Notes under the pieces: model-generated
Told to the model about the DNA's origin: nothing
The model's input: the letters and a program-made list of their open reading frames with translations, nothing else
The model's database searches: none
Translations under genes and position numbers: made by a program
Source of the DNA: Streptacidiphilus neutrinimicus
GTDB lineage: Bacteria; Actinomycetota; Actinomycetes; Streptomycetales; Streptomycetaceae
Length of the DNA: 45,830 nucleotides
Assembly (NCBI RefSeq): GCF_000787815.1
Contig: NZ_BBPO01000052.1
Span: 3,045-48,874 of the forward strand
Direction: 5' to 3'
Part shown: one piece after another, positions 15,032-23,893 of the stretch
How the letters are laid out: each line of letters opens with the position of its first letter
Numbering within the stretch: position 1 is the stretch's first letter

Positions 15032-15913
15032 TCAGCGGAGACCTGGAAGGCGGCTCAGCAGGGACACCGCGCCGACGGCCTTGCGGAGCAGGGGGCCGCC
15101 CGGGAGGTTGGGGACCTGGTCGACGAGCGGGGCCAGCGCGAGAAGGCCGCCGACGCGGCGCATGCGGATCTCGCCGCGGGCGAGCATCGTCGGGACGGAT
15201 CCCGTGGAGACCAGGAGGTGGCGGGCCGCGCCCTCGACGCCGGGGAGGTCGTCCCCCGCTTCGCGGCGCCGCACGCGCCAGCCGTCCGCGTCGGCGGCGA
15301 ACACCCAGCCGAGGCCCCCGTCGGGCTCCCAGAGGCCCGCCGAGGCCGGGATCCTGGCCCGCCATGCCAGCGCCCCGACCACGTCGACCATCGCGGCCAG
15401 GCCCGCGTCCGCGAGCGACGGCGGGACGGAGCCGGAGGTGTCCAGGACCGCCTGCGCGGCCTCGTGGCCCATGGCGTGGATCTGCGTCAGCACCGGCAGC
15501 GGGCCGAGTGGGGAGTCCACGATGCGGCGGCCGAGCTCCGGCGCGGCCAGGACCTCGTCCAGCGCCGCCACGACCCGCTCACGGGCCTCCGCCAGCGCGT
15601 CCCTGACGTCCTGGGGCGAAGGGTCGAAGGGCTTGGGGCGCCGCTCGGGGGCCGGCAGGCCGTGTGCCGCGGCCATGACGGAGCCCAGGACCGGCCGTCC
15701 GGGCCAGGAGCCCAGCGCGGCGAGCGGCCGCAGATTCCGGGCCTCTGGCTCGCCCCCGCCGGCCGTGCTCGACGCGGGCGACGCGCTCGGCCCACCGGCC
15801 GCGGCCTCGAGCACCGCGTCCCAGCCGCCGAGGACGCGCGCCCGCAGGCTCTCCGGCGGCTCGTCGGCGACGCCGCGCGGCCCGTGCAGGACCGGTCGGT
15901 GATCTTCTGCCAT
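15032..15913 (-). CDS. Uncharacterised protein, DinB/MDMPI-like helical bundle
   Basis: The 293-residue cytosolic protein is not firmly recognised. The central part (RDALAEARERVVAALDEVLAAPELGR, then LPVLTQIHAMGHEAAQAVLD) looks like the helical bundle of DinB or mycothiol-dependent maleylpyruvate isomerase-like proteins, in which conserved His residues bind metal; IHAMGHE is the likely motif. The C-terminal part (WVFAADADGWRVRR, VEGAARHLLVSTGSVPTMLARGEIR) is a smaller alpha/beta domain. The N-terminus is Ala/Pro/Glu-rich and probably flexible. The ATG at 15913 was chosen because further upstream starts would add an Arg-rich lead. It lies between the DUF3052 and peroxiredoxin genes. Confidence 0.6.
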   Translation of the reverse strand: MAEDHRPVLHGPRGVADEPPESLRARVLGGWDAVLEAAAGGPSASPASSTAGGGEPEARNLRPLAALGSWPGRPVLGSVMAAAHGLPAPERRPKPFDPSPQDVRDALAEARERVVAALDEVLAAPELGRRIVDSPLGPLPVLTQIHAMGHEAAQAVLDTSGSVPPSLADAGLAAMVDVVGALAWRARIPASAGLWEPDGGLGWVFAADADGWRVRRREAGDDLPGVEGAARHLLVSTGSVPTMLARGEIRMRRVGGLLALAPLVDQVPNLPGGPLLRKAVGAVSLLSRLPGLR

Positions 15914-16023
15914 GCCGCCATTCTGCCGCCGAGGCCGCAAGCCCGGCATTTCGGCGCTTTCGCGCCCTGCCCGCAACCCAACGCAACGCAACCCAGCGCA
16001 ACCCAGCGCCGCCGAACGTGCGA

Positions 16024-16061
16024 AGCGGGGCCCGGACGGAGGATTCCGTCCGGGCCCCGCT
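16024..16061 (-). terminator. Strong hairpin terminator after the DUF3052 gene
   Basis: A perfect 17-bp stem with a 4-base loop: agcggggcccggacgga (16024-16040), loop ggat, tccgtccgggccccgct (16045-16061). It starts 29 bp after the DUF3052 stop codon. Confidence 0.88.
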
Positions 16062-16089
16062 CGTCAGCTCGGGATGCTCGGCGAGCGCG

Positions 16090-16536
16090 TCAGCGCTTGC
16101 CGGCCTTGGCGGCCTTGGGCGTGGCCAGACGGACCGCCGACCACTCCTTGCTCACCGCCGCCGTGCTGGTCTGCGACAGGCCGGCCGTCTGTGCGGCGTC
16201 GGCGATGTCGCTGGCCTCGACGTGGCCCTCGCGCCCGGTCTTCGGCGTGAGCAGCCAGACCAGGCCGCCCTCCACCAGGTACTCCTGGGCATCGACGAGG
16301 GAGTCGGTGAGATCTCCGTCTTCGCTGTCCTCGCGGAACCACAGCAGCACGACGTCGGCGACGTCGTCGTAGTCCTCGTCGACGAGCTCGGTGCCGGTGA
16401 GTTCCTCGATGGACTCACGCAGGACCTGGTCGACGTCGTCGTCGTAACCGAGCTCCTGGACCACCTGTCCGGGCTCAAGGCCCAGCCGACGTGCCTGGCT
16501 GGTCTTGTCCTCCGCGGGGTCCGCGGTCGCGCTCAC
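16090..16536 (-). CDS. DUF3052 protein
   Basis: The 148-residue acidic protein starts at GTG 16536, with AGGAGG about nine bases upstream. The core matches DUF3052: ARRLGLEPGQVVQELGYDDD, IEELTGTELVDEDYDDVADVVLLWFREDSEDG, LTDSLVDAQEYLVEGGLVWLLTPKTGREG, and EASDIADAAQTAGLSQTS. The family is restricted largely to actinobacteria and its function is unknown. It is divergent from aceE across a 562-bp gap; the same divergent pairing is common in streptomycetes. The C-terminus is a basic Lys/Ala tail. Confidence 0.93.
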   Translation of the reverse strand: MSATADPAEDKTSQARRLGLEPGQVVQELGYDDDVDQVLRESIEELTGTELVDEDYDDVADVVLLWFREDSEDGDLTDSLVDAQEYLVEGGLVWLLTPKTGREGHVEASDIADAAQTAGLSQTSTAAVSKEWSAVRLATPKAAKAGKR

Positions 16537-17098
16537 GGGAATTGCCTCCTATATCCGACCCTGTCTTCTGGTACCAGGGCTGTGCCGGTAGTCCACACGG
16601 GCGGGGCGCGGAGCGCAAGTACCCGGCCTCCGATCAGCCCCTGGCTACGGTGAGTCGCGGTGCGACACGCCGTCGGGAGTGACCGGGATCACTCCCATTT
16701 GCCCCAGTATCACCAGCAAACGGCGTTCCGCGCAGCGGATCGAACTTCCCCTTACCCGCTGTAGGCGTCGCTCACTCCTCGTAGGGATCGCAGCACGGAG
16801 CGCCGCGGGGCACGTCTCAGCAGTCGACCGTGTGACCGAGTAGTCCTTGACCAGGCGTAGAGTCTCCTGTTGGCCCTCCCCAGCCTGCCCACTCCACAAC
16901 GTTGTGGGGACGGGTCGGGCCACCTCGTCGTGCGACACCGCGCACCTGGCGAGAACCGGCTTGATTGCCCCTAAGGGATTACTCCCATCAGGGCACGAAT
17001 CGGTTACTCATGGGTAGAGATGACGTTTCTCCCCCTGCGGTCCACGATGGAGGCGGCGCGACACACCCTCCGCAACGACCGACAAGTGAAGGAACAGC
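16537..17098. promoter_or_regulatory. Long divergent control region between DUF3052 and aceE
   Basis: This is the largest non-coding gap in the window and is lower in GC than its surroundings. No convincing gene is seen. It contains a 14-bp motif GGGAT(C/T)ACTCCCAT at 16685-16698 and again at 16975-16988 on the same strand, an overlapping dyad gggagtga/tcactccc near 16675-16696, and a perfect 14-bp palindrome CCACAACGTTGTGG at 16894-16907. A TAGAGT box at 16858-16863 is a possible -10. Such features suggest control of pyruvate dehydrogenase by one or more dimeric regulators; none can be named. Confidence 0.6.
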
Positions 17099-19849
17099 GT
17101 GGCTTCCGGATCCGATCGCAACCCGATCATCATTGGCGGCCTGCCCAGCCAGGTCCCCGACTTCGATCCCGAGGAGACCAGCGAATGGCTGGACTCCCTC
17201 GACGCCGCCGTCGACGAGCGCGGCCGTGAGCGCGCCCGCTACCTCATGCTGCGGCTGATCGAGCGCGCCCGCGAGCGGCGCGTCGCCGTGCCGGAGATGC
17301 GCAGCACGGACTACGTCAACACCATCGCCACCAAGGACGAGCCGTTCTTCCCCGGCAACGAGGAGATCGAGCGCAAGGTCCTGAACGCCACCCGCTGGAA
17401 CGCCGCGGTGATGGTCTCCCGTGCGCAGCGCCCGGGCATCGGCGTGGGCGGCCACATCGCGACCTTCGCCTCCTCGGCGTCGCTGTACGACGTGGGCTTC
17501 AACTACTTCTTCAAGGGCAAGGACGCCGAGGGCGCCTCCGGCGACCAGATCTACTTCCAGGGTCACGCCTCGCCGGGCATCTACGCCCGCGCCTACCTGC
17601 TGGACCGGCTCTCCGAGCAGCAGCTCGACAGCTTCCGCCAGGAGCACTCGCGCGCGCCGTACGGCCTGTCCAGCTACCCGCACCCGCGCAACATGCCGGA
17701 CTTCTGGGAGTTCCCGACCGTGTCCATGGGCCTCGGCCCGCTGGGCGCGATCTACCAGGCGCGGATGAACCGCTACCTGCTGAACCACGGCATCAAGGAC
17801 ACCTCCGACTCGCGCGTGTGGGCCTTCCTCGGCGACGGCGAGATGGACGAGGTCGAGTCGCTCGGCCAGCTGTCCATCGCCGCGCGTGAGGGCCTGGACA
17901 ACCTGACCTTCGTGGTCAACTGCAACCTGCAGCGCCTCGACGGCCCGGTCCGCGGCAACGGCAAGATCATCCAGGAGCTGGAGTCGATCTTCCGCGGCAA
18001 CGGCTGGAACGTGATCAAGCTCATCTGGGACCGCACCTGGGACCCGCTGCTGGCCCAGGACCGCGACGGCGTGCTGGTGAACAAGATGAACACCACCCCG
18101 GACGGCCAGTTCCAGACCTACGCCACCGAGTCCGGCTCGTACATCCGCGAGCACTTCTTCGGCGGCGACCTGCGCCTGCGCGCCATGGTCGAGGGCATGA
18201 CCGACGAGCAGATCCAGCACCTCGGCCGCGGTGGCCACGACCACAAGAAGGTCTACGCCGCGTTCAAGGCCGCGACCGAGCACAAGGGCCAGCCGACCGT
18301 CATCCTGGCCCAGACCGTCAAGGGCTGGACCCTGGGCCCGAACTTCGAGGGCCGCAACGCGACCCACCAGATGAAGAAGCTGACGGTCGAGGACCTCAAG
18401 CGCTTCCGTGACCGGCTGCACCTGCCGATCACCGACAAGCAGCTGGACGAGGGCTACCCGCCCTACTACCACCCGGGCAAGGACTCGGAGGAGATCCAGT
18501 ACATGCACGACCGCCGCGCGGAGCTCGGCGGTTACATGCCGACCCGCAAGGTCCGGCCGCGCAAGCTGGAGCTCCCCGGCGACGATGCCTACAAGGTCCT
18601 GAAGAAGGGCTCCGGCCAGCAGTCGATCGCCACCACGATGGCCTTCGTCCGCCTGCTCAAGGACCTGATGCGGGACAAGAACATCGGCAAGCGCTTCGTG
18701 ACGATCGCCCCGGACGAGTACCGCACCTTCGGCATGGACTCGCTCTTCCCGTCCGCGAAGATCTACGACCCGATGGGCCAGCAGTACGAGTCGGTCGACC
18801 GTGACCTGCTGCTCGCGTACAAGACGTCCCCGCAGGGTCAGATGATCCAGGACGGCATCACCGAGGCCGGCTCCACCGCCTCGCTGATCGCCGCGGGTTC
18901 GTCCTACGCCACCCACGGCGAGCCGCTGATCCCCGTCTACGTCTTCTACTCGATGTTCGGGTTCCAGCGCACGGGTGACCAGTTCTGGCAGATGGCCGAC
19001 CAGCTGGCGCGCGGCTTCGTGCTCGGCGCGACCGCCGGCCGCACCACGCTGACCGGTGAGGGCCTGCAGCACGCCGACGGCCACAGTCAGCTGCTGGCCT
19101 CGACCAACCCGGCGGCCGTCAGCTACGACCCGGCCTACGGCTACGAGATCGCCCACATCGTGCAGGACGGCCTGCGCCGCATGTACGGCAGCAGCGCCGA
19201 GCACCCGCACGGCGAGGACGTCTTCTACTACCTCACCGTCTACAACGAGCCGATCCAGATGCCGGCCGAGCCCGAGAACGTGGACGTCGAGGGCATCCTC
19301 AAGGGCGTCTACAAGCTGGCGGAGGGTCAGGGCGGCCAGGTCCCGGCGCAGATCCTCGCCTCCGGCGTGGCCGTGCCGTGGGCGCTGGAGGCCCAGCGCC
19401 TCCTGGCCGAGGAGTGGAACGTCAAGGCCGACGTCTGGTCGGTGACCTCCTGGAACGAGCTGCGCCGTGACGCGGTGGAGACCGAGGAGTTCAACCTGCT
19501 CAACCCGGACGAGGAGCAGCGCGTCCCGTTCGTGCAGCGCAAGCTGACCGGCGCGGAGGGCCCGTTCGTGGCCGTCTCCGACTGGATGCGCGCGGTGCCG
19601 GACCAGATCGCCCGCTGGGTCCCGGGCCAGTACCAGTCGCTGGGCGCCGACGGCTTCGGCTTCGCCGACACCCGTGGCGCGGCGCGCCGCTACTTCCACA
19701 TCGACGCGCAGTCGATCGTGCTGGGCGTGCTGACCGAGCTGGCCAAGCAGGGCAAGGTCGACCGCACGGCGCTGAAGGCGGCCATCGACCGCTACCAGCT
19801 GCTGGACGTCGCGGCCGCGCACCCGGGCAACGCGGGCGGCGACGCGTGA
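17099..19849 (+). CDS. aceE: Pyruvate dehydrogenase E1 component, homodimeric type
   Basis: The 916-residue enzyme decarboxylates pyruvate with thiamine diphosphate and passes the acetyl group to the E2 lipoyl domain, feeding acetyl-CoA to the TCA cycle and fatty-acid synthesis. The thiamine-binding motif begins [16 protein letters not shown] (G245 onward) and continues to [22 protein letters not shown]. Other family landmarks are [45 protein letters not shown]-equivalent segments near the middle, and the C-terminal [17 protein letters not shown]. Length and order match E. coli-type AceE. Translation starts at GTG 17099 behind AAGGA. The E2 and E3 genes are not in the window, as is usual in streptomycetes. 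Confidence 0.97.
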   Translation: MASGSDRNPIIIGGLPSQVPDFDPEETSEWLDSLDAAVDERGRERARYLMLRLIERARERRVAVPEMRSTDYVNTIATKDEPFFPGNEEIERKVLNATRWNAAVMVSRAQRPGIGVGGHIATFASSASLYDVGFNYFFKGKDAEGASGDQIYFQGHASPGIYARAYLLDRLSEQQLDSFRQEHSRAPYGLSSYPHPRNMPDFWEFPTVSMGLGPLGAIYQARMNRYLLNHGIKDTSDSRVWAFLGDGEMDEVESLGQLSIAAREGLDNLTFVVNCNLQRLDGPVRGNGKIIQELESIFRGNGWNVIKLIWDRTWDPLLAQDRDGVLVNKMNTTPDGQFQTYATESGSYIREHFFGGDLRLRAMVEGMTDEQIQHLGRGGHDHKKVYAAFKAATEHKGQPTVILAQTVKGWTLGPNFEGRNATHQMKKLTVEDLKRFRDRLHLPITDKQLDEGYPPYYHPGKDSEEIQYMHDRRAELGGYMPTRKVRPRKLELPGDDAYKVLKKGSGQQSIATTMAFVRLLKDLMRDKNIGKRFVTIAPDEYRTFGMDSLFPSAKIYDPMGQQYESVDRDLLLAYKTSPQGQMIQDGITEAGSTASLIAAGSSYATHGEPLIPVYVFYSMFGFQRTGDQFWQMADQLARGFVLGATAGRTTLTGEGLQHADGHSQLLASTNPAAVSYDPAYGYEIAHIVQDGLRRMYGSSAEHPHGEDVFYYLTVYNEPIQMPAEPENVDVEGILKGVYKLAEGQGGQVPAQILASGVAVPWALEAQRLLAEEWNVKADVWSVTSWNELRRDAVETEEFNLLNPDEEQRVPFVQRKLTGAEGPFVAVSDWMRAVPDQIARWVPGQYQSLGADGFGFADTRGAARRYFHIDAQSIVLGVLTELAKQGKVDRTALKAAIDRYQLLDVAAAHPGNAGGDA

Positions 19850-19872
19850 CCGCCTGATCCGTAAGCAGCAGG

Positions 19873-19899
19873 GGCTCGGTGACGATTCGTCACCGAGCC
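19873..19899 (+). terminator. Hairpin terminator after aceE
   Basis: Complementary arms ggctcggtgacga (19873-19885) and tcgtcaccgagcc (19887-19899) form a stem of about 12 bp with a tight loop, followed by tctccgtttgctg. Confidence 0.8.
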
Positions 19900-20019
19900 T
19901 CTCCGTTTGCTGTGGGTTTTTTCTGTGGATTCCGGCAAACCACTCCCCCGCGTGGTGTCACTCCTCTACTTTGGCCGAACGCCGACAACAGATTCGGCAT
20001 TTCGTGCGAGAGGAGCTCC

Positions 20020-20760
20020 ATGCGTACGACCCGTCGCACCACCGCTCTGTCCGCCGCCCTGCTGGCCGTCCTCGGGACCGCCGCACCCGCCTTCGCGACC
20101 GCCGCCCCCGCGATCGCCAACGGGACCGTGCACAACCTGCACATCCACCTGCGCAACAGCTCCAGCTCCAACTGGTCCGGCTTCGCCGCCACCGGCGGCA
20201 ACTTCACCAGCATCTCCGCGAGCTGGGTGCAGCCGACCGGCAAGTGCACCAGCGCCACGAGCTACTCCAGCTTCTGGGTCGGCATCGACGGCGACGGCAG
20301 CAACAGCGTCGAGCAGACCGGCTCGGAGGTCGACTGCTCGGGCGGCTCGCCGCAGTACTACTCCTGGTACGAGATGTACCCGGCCTACCCGGTCAACTTC
20401 TCGAACACCGTCAGGCCGGGCGACCACTTCACGGGTTCGGTCACCTACAACGGCTCGGGCAAGTTCACGATGAAGCTGAGCGACACCACCCAGGGGTGGA
20501 GCCGGTCGGTCAGCAAGACCTACTCGCCGGCCCAGCGCTACTCGGTCGAGGTGATCGCCGAGGCGCCGTCCAGCTCCACGGGCGTGCTGCCGCTGACCGA
20601 CTTCGGCACGGTGAACTTCACCAACTCCCTTGCCAACGGCCAGGCTCTGGGCAACTACAGCCCGGACCAGATCAACATGGTCTCCGGCTCCACGACGAAG
20701 GCCACCACCTCCTCGCTCTCGGGCGGCGAGAACTTCTCGGTGACCTTCAAGCACAGCTGA
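20020..20760 (+). CDS. Secreted G1-family (eqolisin-type) glutamic peptidase
   Basis: The 246-residue precursor starts at ATG 20020 with AGGAG five bases upstream. Residues 1-29 form a signal peptide (MRTTRRTTALSAALLAVLG then APAFATAAPA). The mature part matches G1 peptidases: SNWSGFAATGGNFTSISASW, SSFWVGIDGDGSNSVEQTGSE, YYSWYEMYPAYPVNFS, and YSVEVIAEAPSS. From the family, the Gln of the QTG motif (Q99) and the Glu of the EWIVE-type motif (here EVIAEAP, E181 or E177) are the likely catalytic pair. C76 and C106 could form a disulfide. G1 enzymes are best known from fungi and work at acidic pH, though bacterial members exist. It stands alone between two hairpins. Confidence 0.85.
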   Translation: MRTTRRTTALSAALLAVLGTAAPAFATAAPAIANGTVHNLHIHLRNSSSSNWSGFAATGGNFTSISASWVQPTGKCTSATSYSSFWVGIDGDGSNSVEQTGSEVDCSGGSPQYYSWYEMYPAYPVNFSNTVRPGDHFTGSVTYNGSGKFTMKLSDTTQGWSRSVSKTYSPAQRYSVEVIAEAPSSSTGVLPLTDFGTVNFTNSLANGQALGNYSPDQINMVSGSTTKATTSSLSGGENFSVTFKHS

Positions 20761-20783
20761 CAGCGGGTTGACGACCGGCTGAC

Positions 20784-20819
20784 GACGGTGGGTGACGCCT
20801 GACGGCGTGGCCCACCGTC
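20784..20819 (+). terminator. Hairpin terminator after the G1 peptidase gene
   Basis: Arms gacggtgggtgacgcc (20784-20799) and ggcgtggcccaccgtc (20804-20819) pair at 14 of 16 positions around a 4-base loop. The remaining gap to 21061 shows only short dyads and no gene. Confidence 0.72.
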
Positions 20820-21061
20820 CGTGTGTGAACGGCTCGTAAGAATCCCGGGCCAAGCCCGGTCGATTGACGGCCATTGTGATGGTTGTCGCAGTTTGCTCCT
20901 GGCTCGTACAGCGTACGCAGCCGGATGATGCCCTTACGCTTGCGCAAAGCGTCTCGCATGGCGGGCATGTCGCCCCACGCCGTGACGCCCCGCACCCGCG
21001 AGACCACTCGGGCTGATCGCGCCCGCACGACGGTCGCCGGCATCCCCGAGGAGACACCTGC

Positions 21062-22180
21062 ATGCGGTTCAAGCGCACCCTGGTGGCAGCGTTGGTCTCC
21101 TTCACCTGCCTCGCCGGCACGGGTGCCGCGGCCGCGGGAGCGGCCGTCTCCACCGAGCAGATCGCCGTCACCACCCCGCCCGCGGGCAGCACCGCCTGGC
21201 TGCACGACCGCAGCCTCGGCGTGACCATGCCGGACCCCGCGACGGCGAGCGCGACCGAGGTCGCCGCGTTCTTCGCCGGGCTCACCGACGCCCAGCAGCA
21301 GCAGCTCGTCGCGAACTACCCCCTGGTCGTCGGCAACCTCGACGGCGCGCCCCTGGCGCTGCGCTACCAGGCCAACCACCTGGCCATGCAGGCCGAGCTG
21401 GACCGGCTGACGAAGCAGGACCCGCAGGCGACCGCGCAGATCGCGATGCTGACCCAGCTGACCCAGCCCGGCCACCAGGTCATCGCCTTCGACCCGCGCA
21501 GCCGGGGCCTGGTCGCCGAGGTCTTCGGCGACCTCGCCACGGCGGAGAAGGTCTCGGTCGTCGTCCCTGGTTCGGACATCGACCTCGCCCACTTCGCCCG
21601 CGTCCAGAGCGAGGCGCAGGCGCTGCGCGCAGAGGAGCAGCAGGTCTCCCCCGGCACCACCACGGCCGCCATAGCCTGGGCCGACTACGTCACCCCCGTG
21701 GGCCTCGGCGCCGACGCCGCGACCTCGCGCCTCGCCGACGCGGCCGCCCCCCGCCTCACCCGCTTCCTGGCGGGCCTCGCGGTCACCGCCCACCCGAGCA
21801 CGCCGCCGTCGCTCTTCTGCCACTCCTACGGCTCGGTCGTCTGCGGCGTCGCCGCCCCCACCCTGCACGCGACCGGCACGGTCACCGACATGGTCGTCCT
21901 GGGCAGCCCCGGCATGGACATCGACGACGCCTCCGCCCTCGGCGACGGCGTCCGCCTCTGGGCCACGGTGCGCAACGCCACCGACTGGATCGGCAACGTC
22001 CCCTACCTCGAGTTCGCCGGCCTGGGCCACGGCCAGGACCCCACCAGCCCCGGCTTCGGCTCCCACCTGGTCGCCTCCACCGGCGCCGCCGGCCACAACG
22101 GCTACTACGCCCCGGGCACGGCCAGCCTCCGCAACTACGCGGACATCGCCCTGGGCCAGTACGGCGACGTGACCTCCTAG
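21062..22180 (+). CDS. Secreted alpha/beta hydrolase, DUF1023-like
   Basis: The 372-residue precursor has a signal peptide (MRFKRTLVAALVSFTCLAG then GAAAAGAAVS) and ATG 21062 is preceded by GAGGAGA. The mature part begins with a helical region (ATEVAAFFAGLTDAQQQQLVANYPLVVGNLDGAPLALRYQAN), as in DUF1023 hydrolases. The alpha/beta fold follows with VIAFDPRSRG, VSVVVPGSDID, the nucleophile elbow SLFCHSYGSVVCG (Ser in HSYGS, a GxSxG variant), the strand DMVVLGSPGMDID and the final LVASTGAAGHNGYY with the likely catalytic His. The substrate is unknown; most relatives are extracellular esterase-like enzymes. A repeat-rich gap separates it from the convergent aldo/keto reductase gene. Confidence 0.85.
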   Translation: MRFKRTLVAALVSFTCLAGTGAAAAGAAVSTEQIAVTTPPAGSTAWLHDRSLGVTMPDPATASATEVAAFFAGLTDAQQQQLVANYPLVVGNLDGAPLALRYQANHLAMQAELDRLTKQDPQATAQIAMLTQLTQPGHQVIAFDPRSRGLVAEVFGDLATAEKVSVVVPGSDIDLAHFARVQSEAQALRAEEQQVSPGTTTAAIAWADYVTPVGLGADAATSRLADAAAPRLTRFLAGLAVTAHPSTPPSLFCHSYGSVVCGVAAPTLHATGTVTDMVVLGSPGMDIDDASALGDGVRLWATVRNATDWIGNVPYLEFAGLGHGQDPTSPGFGSHLVASTGAAGHNGYYAPGTASLRNYADIALGQYGDVTS

Positions 22181-22194
22181 ACGTGACCTCCTAA

Positions 22195-22344
22195 AGGGCG
22201 GGGGGCTCTGCCGATACGCGGCTCCGCCGCGTGGGCGCGAGCAACCGCTGACGCGCGGAGGGCCGCGCTCGGCGCTCCACCGGCATGGGCGGCTTGTCGC
22301 GCCCACGCCGCGGAGCGGCACGTCGGCAGGGCCCCGCGCCCCTG
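22195..22344. repeat. GC-rich intergenic inverted repeat, copy A
   Basis: Imperfect arms of about 45 bp face each other at 22195-22240 and 22296-22343. Both contain (in one orientation) a ggggc-run, ctgccga, cg(g/c)ctccgc and gtgggcgcga. The element lies between two convergent stop codons and resembles copies at 30637-30850 and 42390-42494. Confidence 0.8.
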
Positions 22345-22379
22345 AAGGTGCGGTCACCCGCCGGAGCGAGGTGATCGCG

Positions 22380-23390
22380 TCAGCGCGAGATGCTGCTCAT
22401 GTCCGCGTAGCGCTCCCCGGCGACCTGGGCGGCGATGGGCTCCAGGGTGGCGAGCTCGACGTCGGTGAGGACCAGCGACGTGGCGGCGGTGTTCTCCTCC
22501 AGGCGGCTGCGCTTGCGGGTGCCCGGGATCGGGACGACGGCCAGGTTGTGGACCTGGGCGCGCTGGTGGACCCAGGCGAGGGCCACCTGGCCCACCGTCG
22601 CCCCCCGGTCGGCGGCGATCTTGTGGACCGGGGCGAGCAGCGCAGCGTTGTGCGCGGCGTTGTCGCCGGTGAAGCGCGGCTGGTAGTTGCGGAAGTCGTC
22701 CGCCGCCAGCTCGCCGGCGTTGCTGAAGGAGCCGGTCAGGAAGCCGCGGCCGAGCGGGGAGTACGCCACGAACGCGACGCCCAGCTCCGCGGCTGCGGGC
22801 ACCGCGCTGCGCTCGACGTCGCGGGAGAAGAGCGACCACTCGGACTGCAGCGCGGTGATGGGGTGGATCGCGTACGCCTCCCGCAGCTCCTCGCCGTTGA
22901 CCTCGGAGAGGCCGAGGTGGCGCACCTTGCCCGCGGTGACCAGCTCCGCCATCGCGCCGACGGACTCGGCCAGCGGGACCTCGGGGTTGCGGCGGTGCAT
23001 GTAGTACAGGTCGATGTGGTCGACGCCCAGGCGTCGCAGACTCGCGTCGACGGCCTGGCGGATGTACGCCGCGTCGTTGCGGACCGCGCGGTAGGTCGGG
23101 TCGTCCTCACGGCGCTCGATGGCGAACTTCGTCGCGAGGACCACCTCGTCGCGGTGGGCCTGCACGAACGGGCCGACGAGCTGCTCGTTGCGGCCGTAGC
23201 CGTACATGTCGGCCGTGTCGAAGAGGGTGACGCCCAGCTCCAGGGCCCGCTCCAGCGTGGCGCGGGACTCGGTCTCGCCGGTGTCGCCGAACTGGTCGCT
23301 GTAGAACTCGCTCATGCCCATGCAGCCGAGGCCCTGGACGCCGACGACGGGGCCGTTCGCGCCCAGCGTGGTGGTCGGGATGGTGCTCAT
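22380..23390 (-). CDS. Aldo/keto reductase
   Basis: The 336-residue NADPH-dependent oxidoreductase has the AKR tetrad region: LGCMGMSEFYSD, FDTADMYGYGRNEQLVGPF (catalytic Asp and Tyr), VVLATKF (Lys), and IDLYYMHRRNPEVPL (His). Cofactor-binding residues appear in VAYSPLGRGFLTG and VVPIPGTRKRSRLEEN. This arrangement is closest to the AKR13/YakC-like group, which reduces aldehydes of varied size. It starts 3 bp after the merR gene on the same strand, so the two form an operon under the MerR-type operator at 23848-23865. Induction by a reactive aldehyde or quinone is plausible but not shown. Confidence 0.95.
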   Translation of the reverse strand: MSTIPTTTLGANGPVVGVQGLGCMGMSEFYSDQFGDTGETESRATLERALELGVTLFDTADMYGYGRNEQLVGPFVQAHRDEVVLATKFAIERREDDPTYRAVRNDAAYIRQAVDASLRRLGVDHIDLYYMHRRNPEVPLAESVGAMAELVTAGKVRHLGLSEVNGEELREAYAIHPITALQSEWSLFSRDVERSAVPAAAELGVAFVAYSPLGRGFLTGSFSNAGELAADDFRNYQPRFTGDNAAHNAALLAPVHKIAADRGATVGQVALAWVHQRAQVHNLAVVPIPGTRKRSRLEENTAATSLVLTDVELATLEPIAAQVAGERYADMSSISR

Positions 23391-23393
23391 GAC

Positions 23394-23807
23394 TCAGTCC
23401 TGCCTCTCGCCGTACTGACATTCTTGGCCGTACAAGTCGATCTTGTAGTCCAGGACCAGAAGGTTCGCCTGGAGGTCGCGGATCCGCGCCAGCACCTCTT
23501 CGCGGTGCGCGATCAGCAGCTCGCGCCGCTCGGCGCGCGTCCCGTCGCCCGCGCGGACCAGCTCGGTGTAGCGCAGCATGGCGGCGACGGGCATGCCCGT
23601 CGCGCGCAGGTTGCCCAGAAAGCCCAGCCAGTTCAGGTCGGCCTCGCTGAAGCGGCGCTGCCCGTGGTGGGAGCGGGCCGGGTGCTCCAACAGGCCGATC
23701 CGCTCGTACCAGCGCAGCGTGTGCGCACTCAGACCGGTGCGTTCGGCCACCTCGCCGATGGTGTAGCGAGCCTCGAACTCGCTGCCCGCAACTGCGGCCT
23801 GCGACAT
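23394..23807 (-). CDS. MerR-family transcriptional regulator
   Basis: The 137-residue protein has an N-terminal winged helix (RYTIGEVAERTGLSAHTLRW then YERIGLLEHPARSHHGQRRFSE) and a long dimerisation helix (AERRELLIAHREEVLARIRDLQANLLVLDYKIDLY). The C-terminus is short with one cysteine (GQECQYG), so a metal site like that of MerR itself is not evident. Members next to aldo/keto reductases usually sense reactive small molecules. The gene is first in the merR-AKR operon, and the predicted promoter upstream has the 19-bp spacer that MerR proteins typically distort. Confidence 0.94.
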   Translation of the reverse strand: MSQAAVAGSEFEARYTIGEVAERTGLSAHTLRWYERIGLLEHPARSHHGQRRFSEADLNWLGFLGNLRATGMPVAAMLRYTELVRAGDGTRAERRELLIAHREEVLARIRDLQANLLVLDYKIDLYGQECQYGERQD

Positions 23808-23837
23808 CTCCGGCCCCTTCCGATCGTGTCGTGATCG

Positions 23838-23868
23838 ACGCTACTGACTTCGAGTGCACTCTAAGCAA
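23838..23868 (-). promoter_or_regulatory. MerR-type promoter with palindromic operator
   Basis: On the minus strand a -35 TTGCTT (23868-23863) and a -10 TAGCGT (23843-23838) are separated by exactly 19 bp, the suboptimal spacing typical of MerR-controlled promoters. Within the spacer is the palindrome CTTcGAGTGCACTCtAAG (23848-23865), centred on GAGTGCACTC. Confidence 0.85.
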
Positions 23869-23879
23869 GCCTCACTCTC

Positions 23880-23885
23880 TAGACT
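23880..23885 (+). promoter_or_regulatory. -10 box for a probably leaderless beta-lactamase-like gene
   Basis: TAGACT at 23880-23885 ends 8 bp before the ATG at 23894. There is no Shine-Dalgarno sequence, so transcription would begin at or next to the start codon. Confidence 0.5.
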
Positions 23886-23893
23886 CGGCCCTC

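Noticed and set aside
16645-16938. 97-codon minus-strand frame in the DUF3052-aceE gap
   Set aside because: No ribosome-binding site and no family likeness; it crosses the 14-bp palindrome and one copy of the repeated motif, which better fits a control region.
16988-19822. 944-codon open frame antisense to aceE
   Set aside because: aceE is unmistakable in the plus-strand frame. The antisense translation is Val/Leu/His/Arg-rich without recognisable domains.
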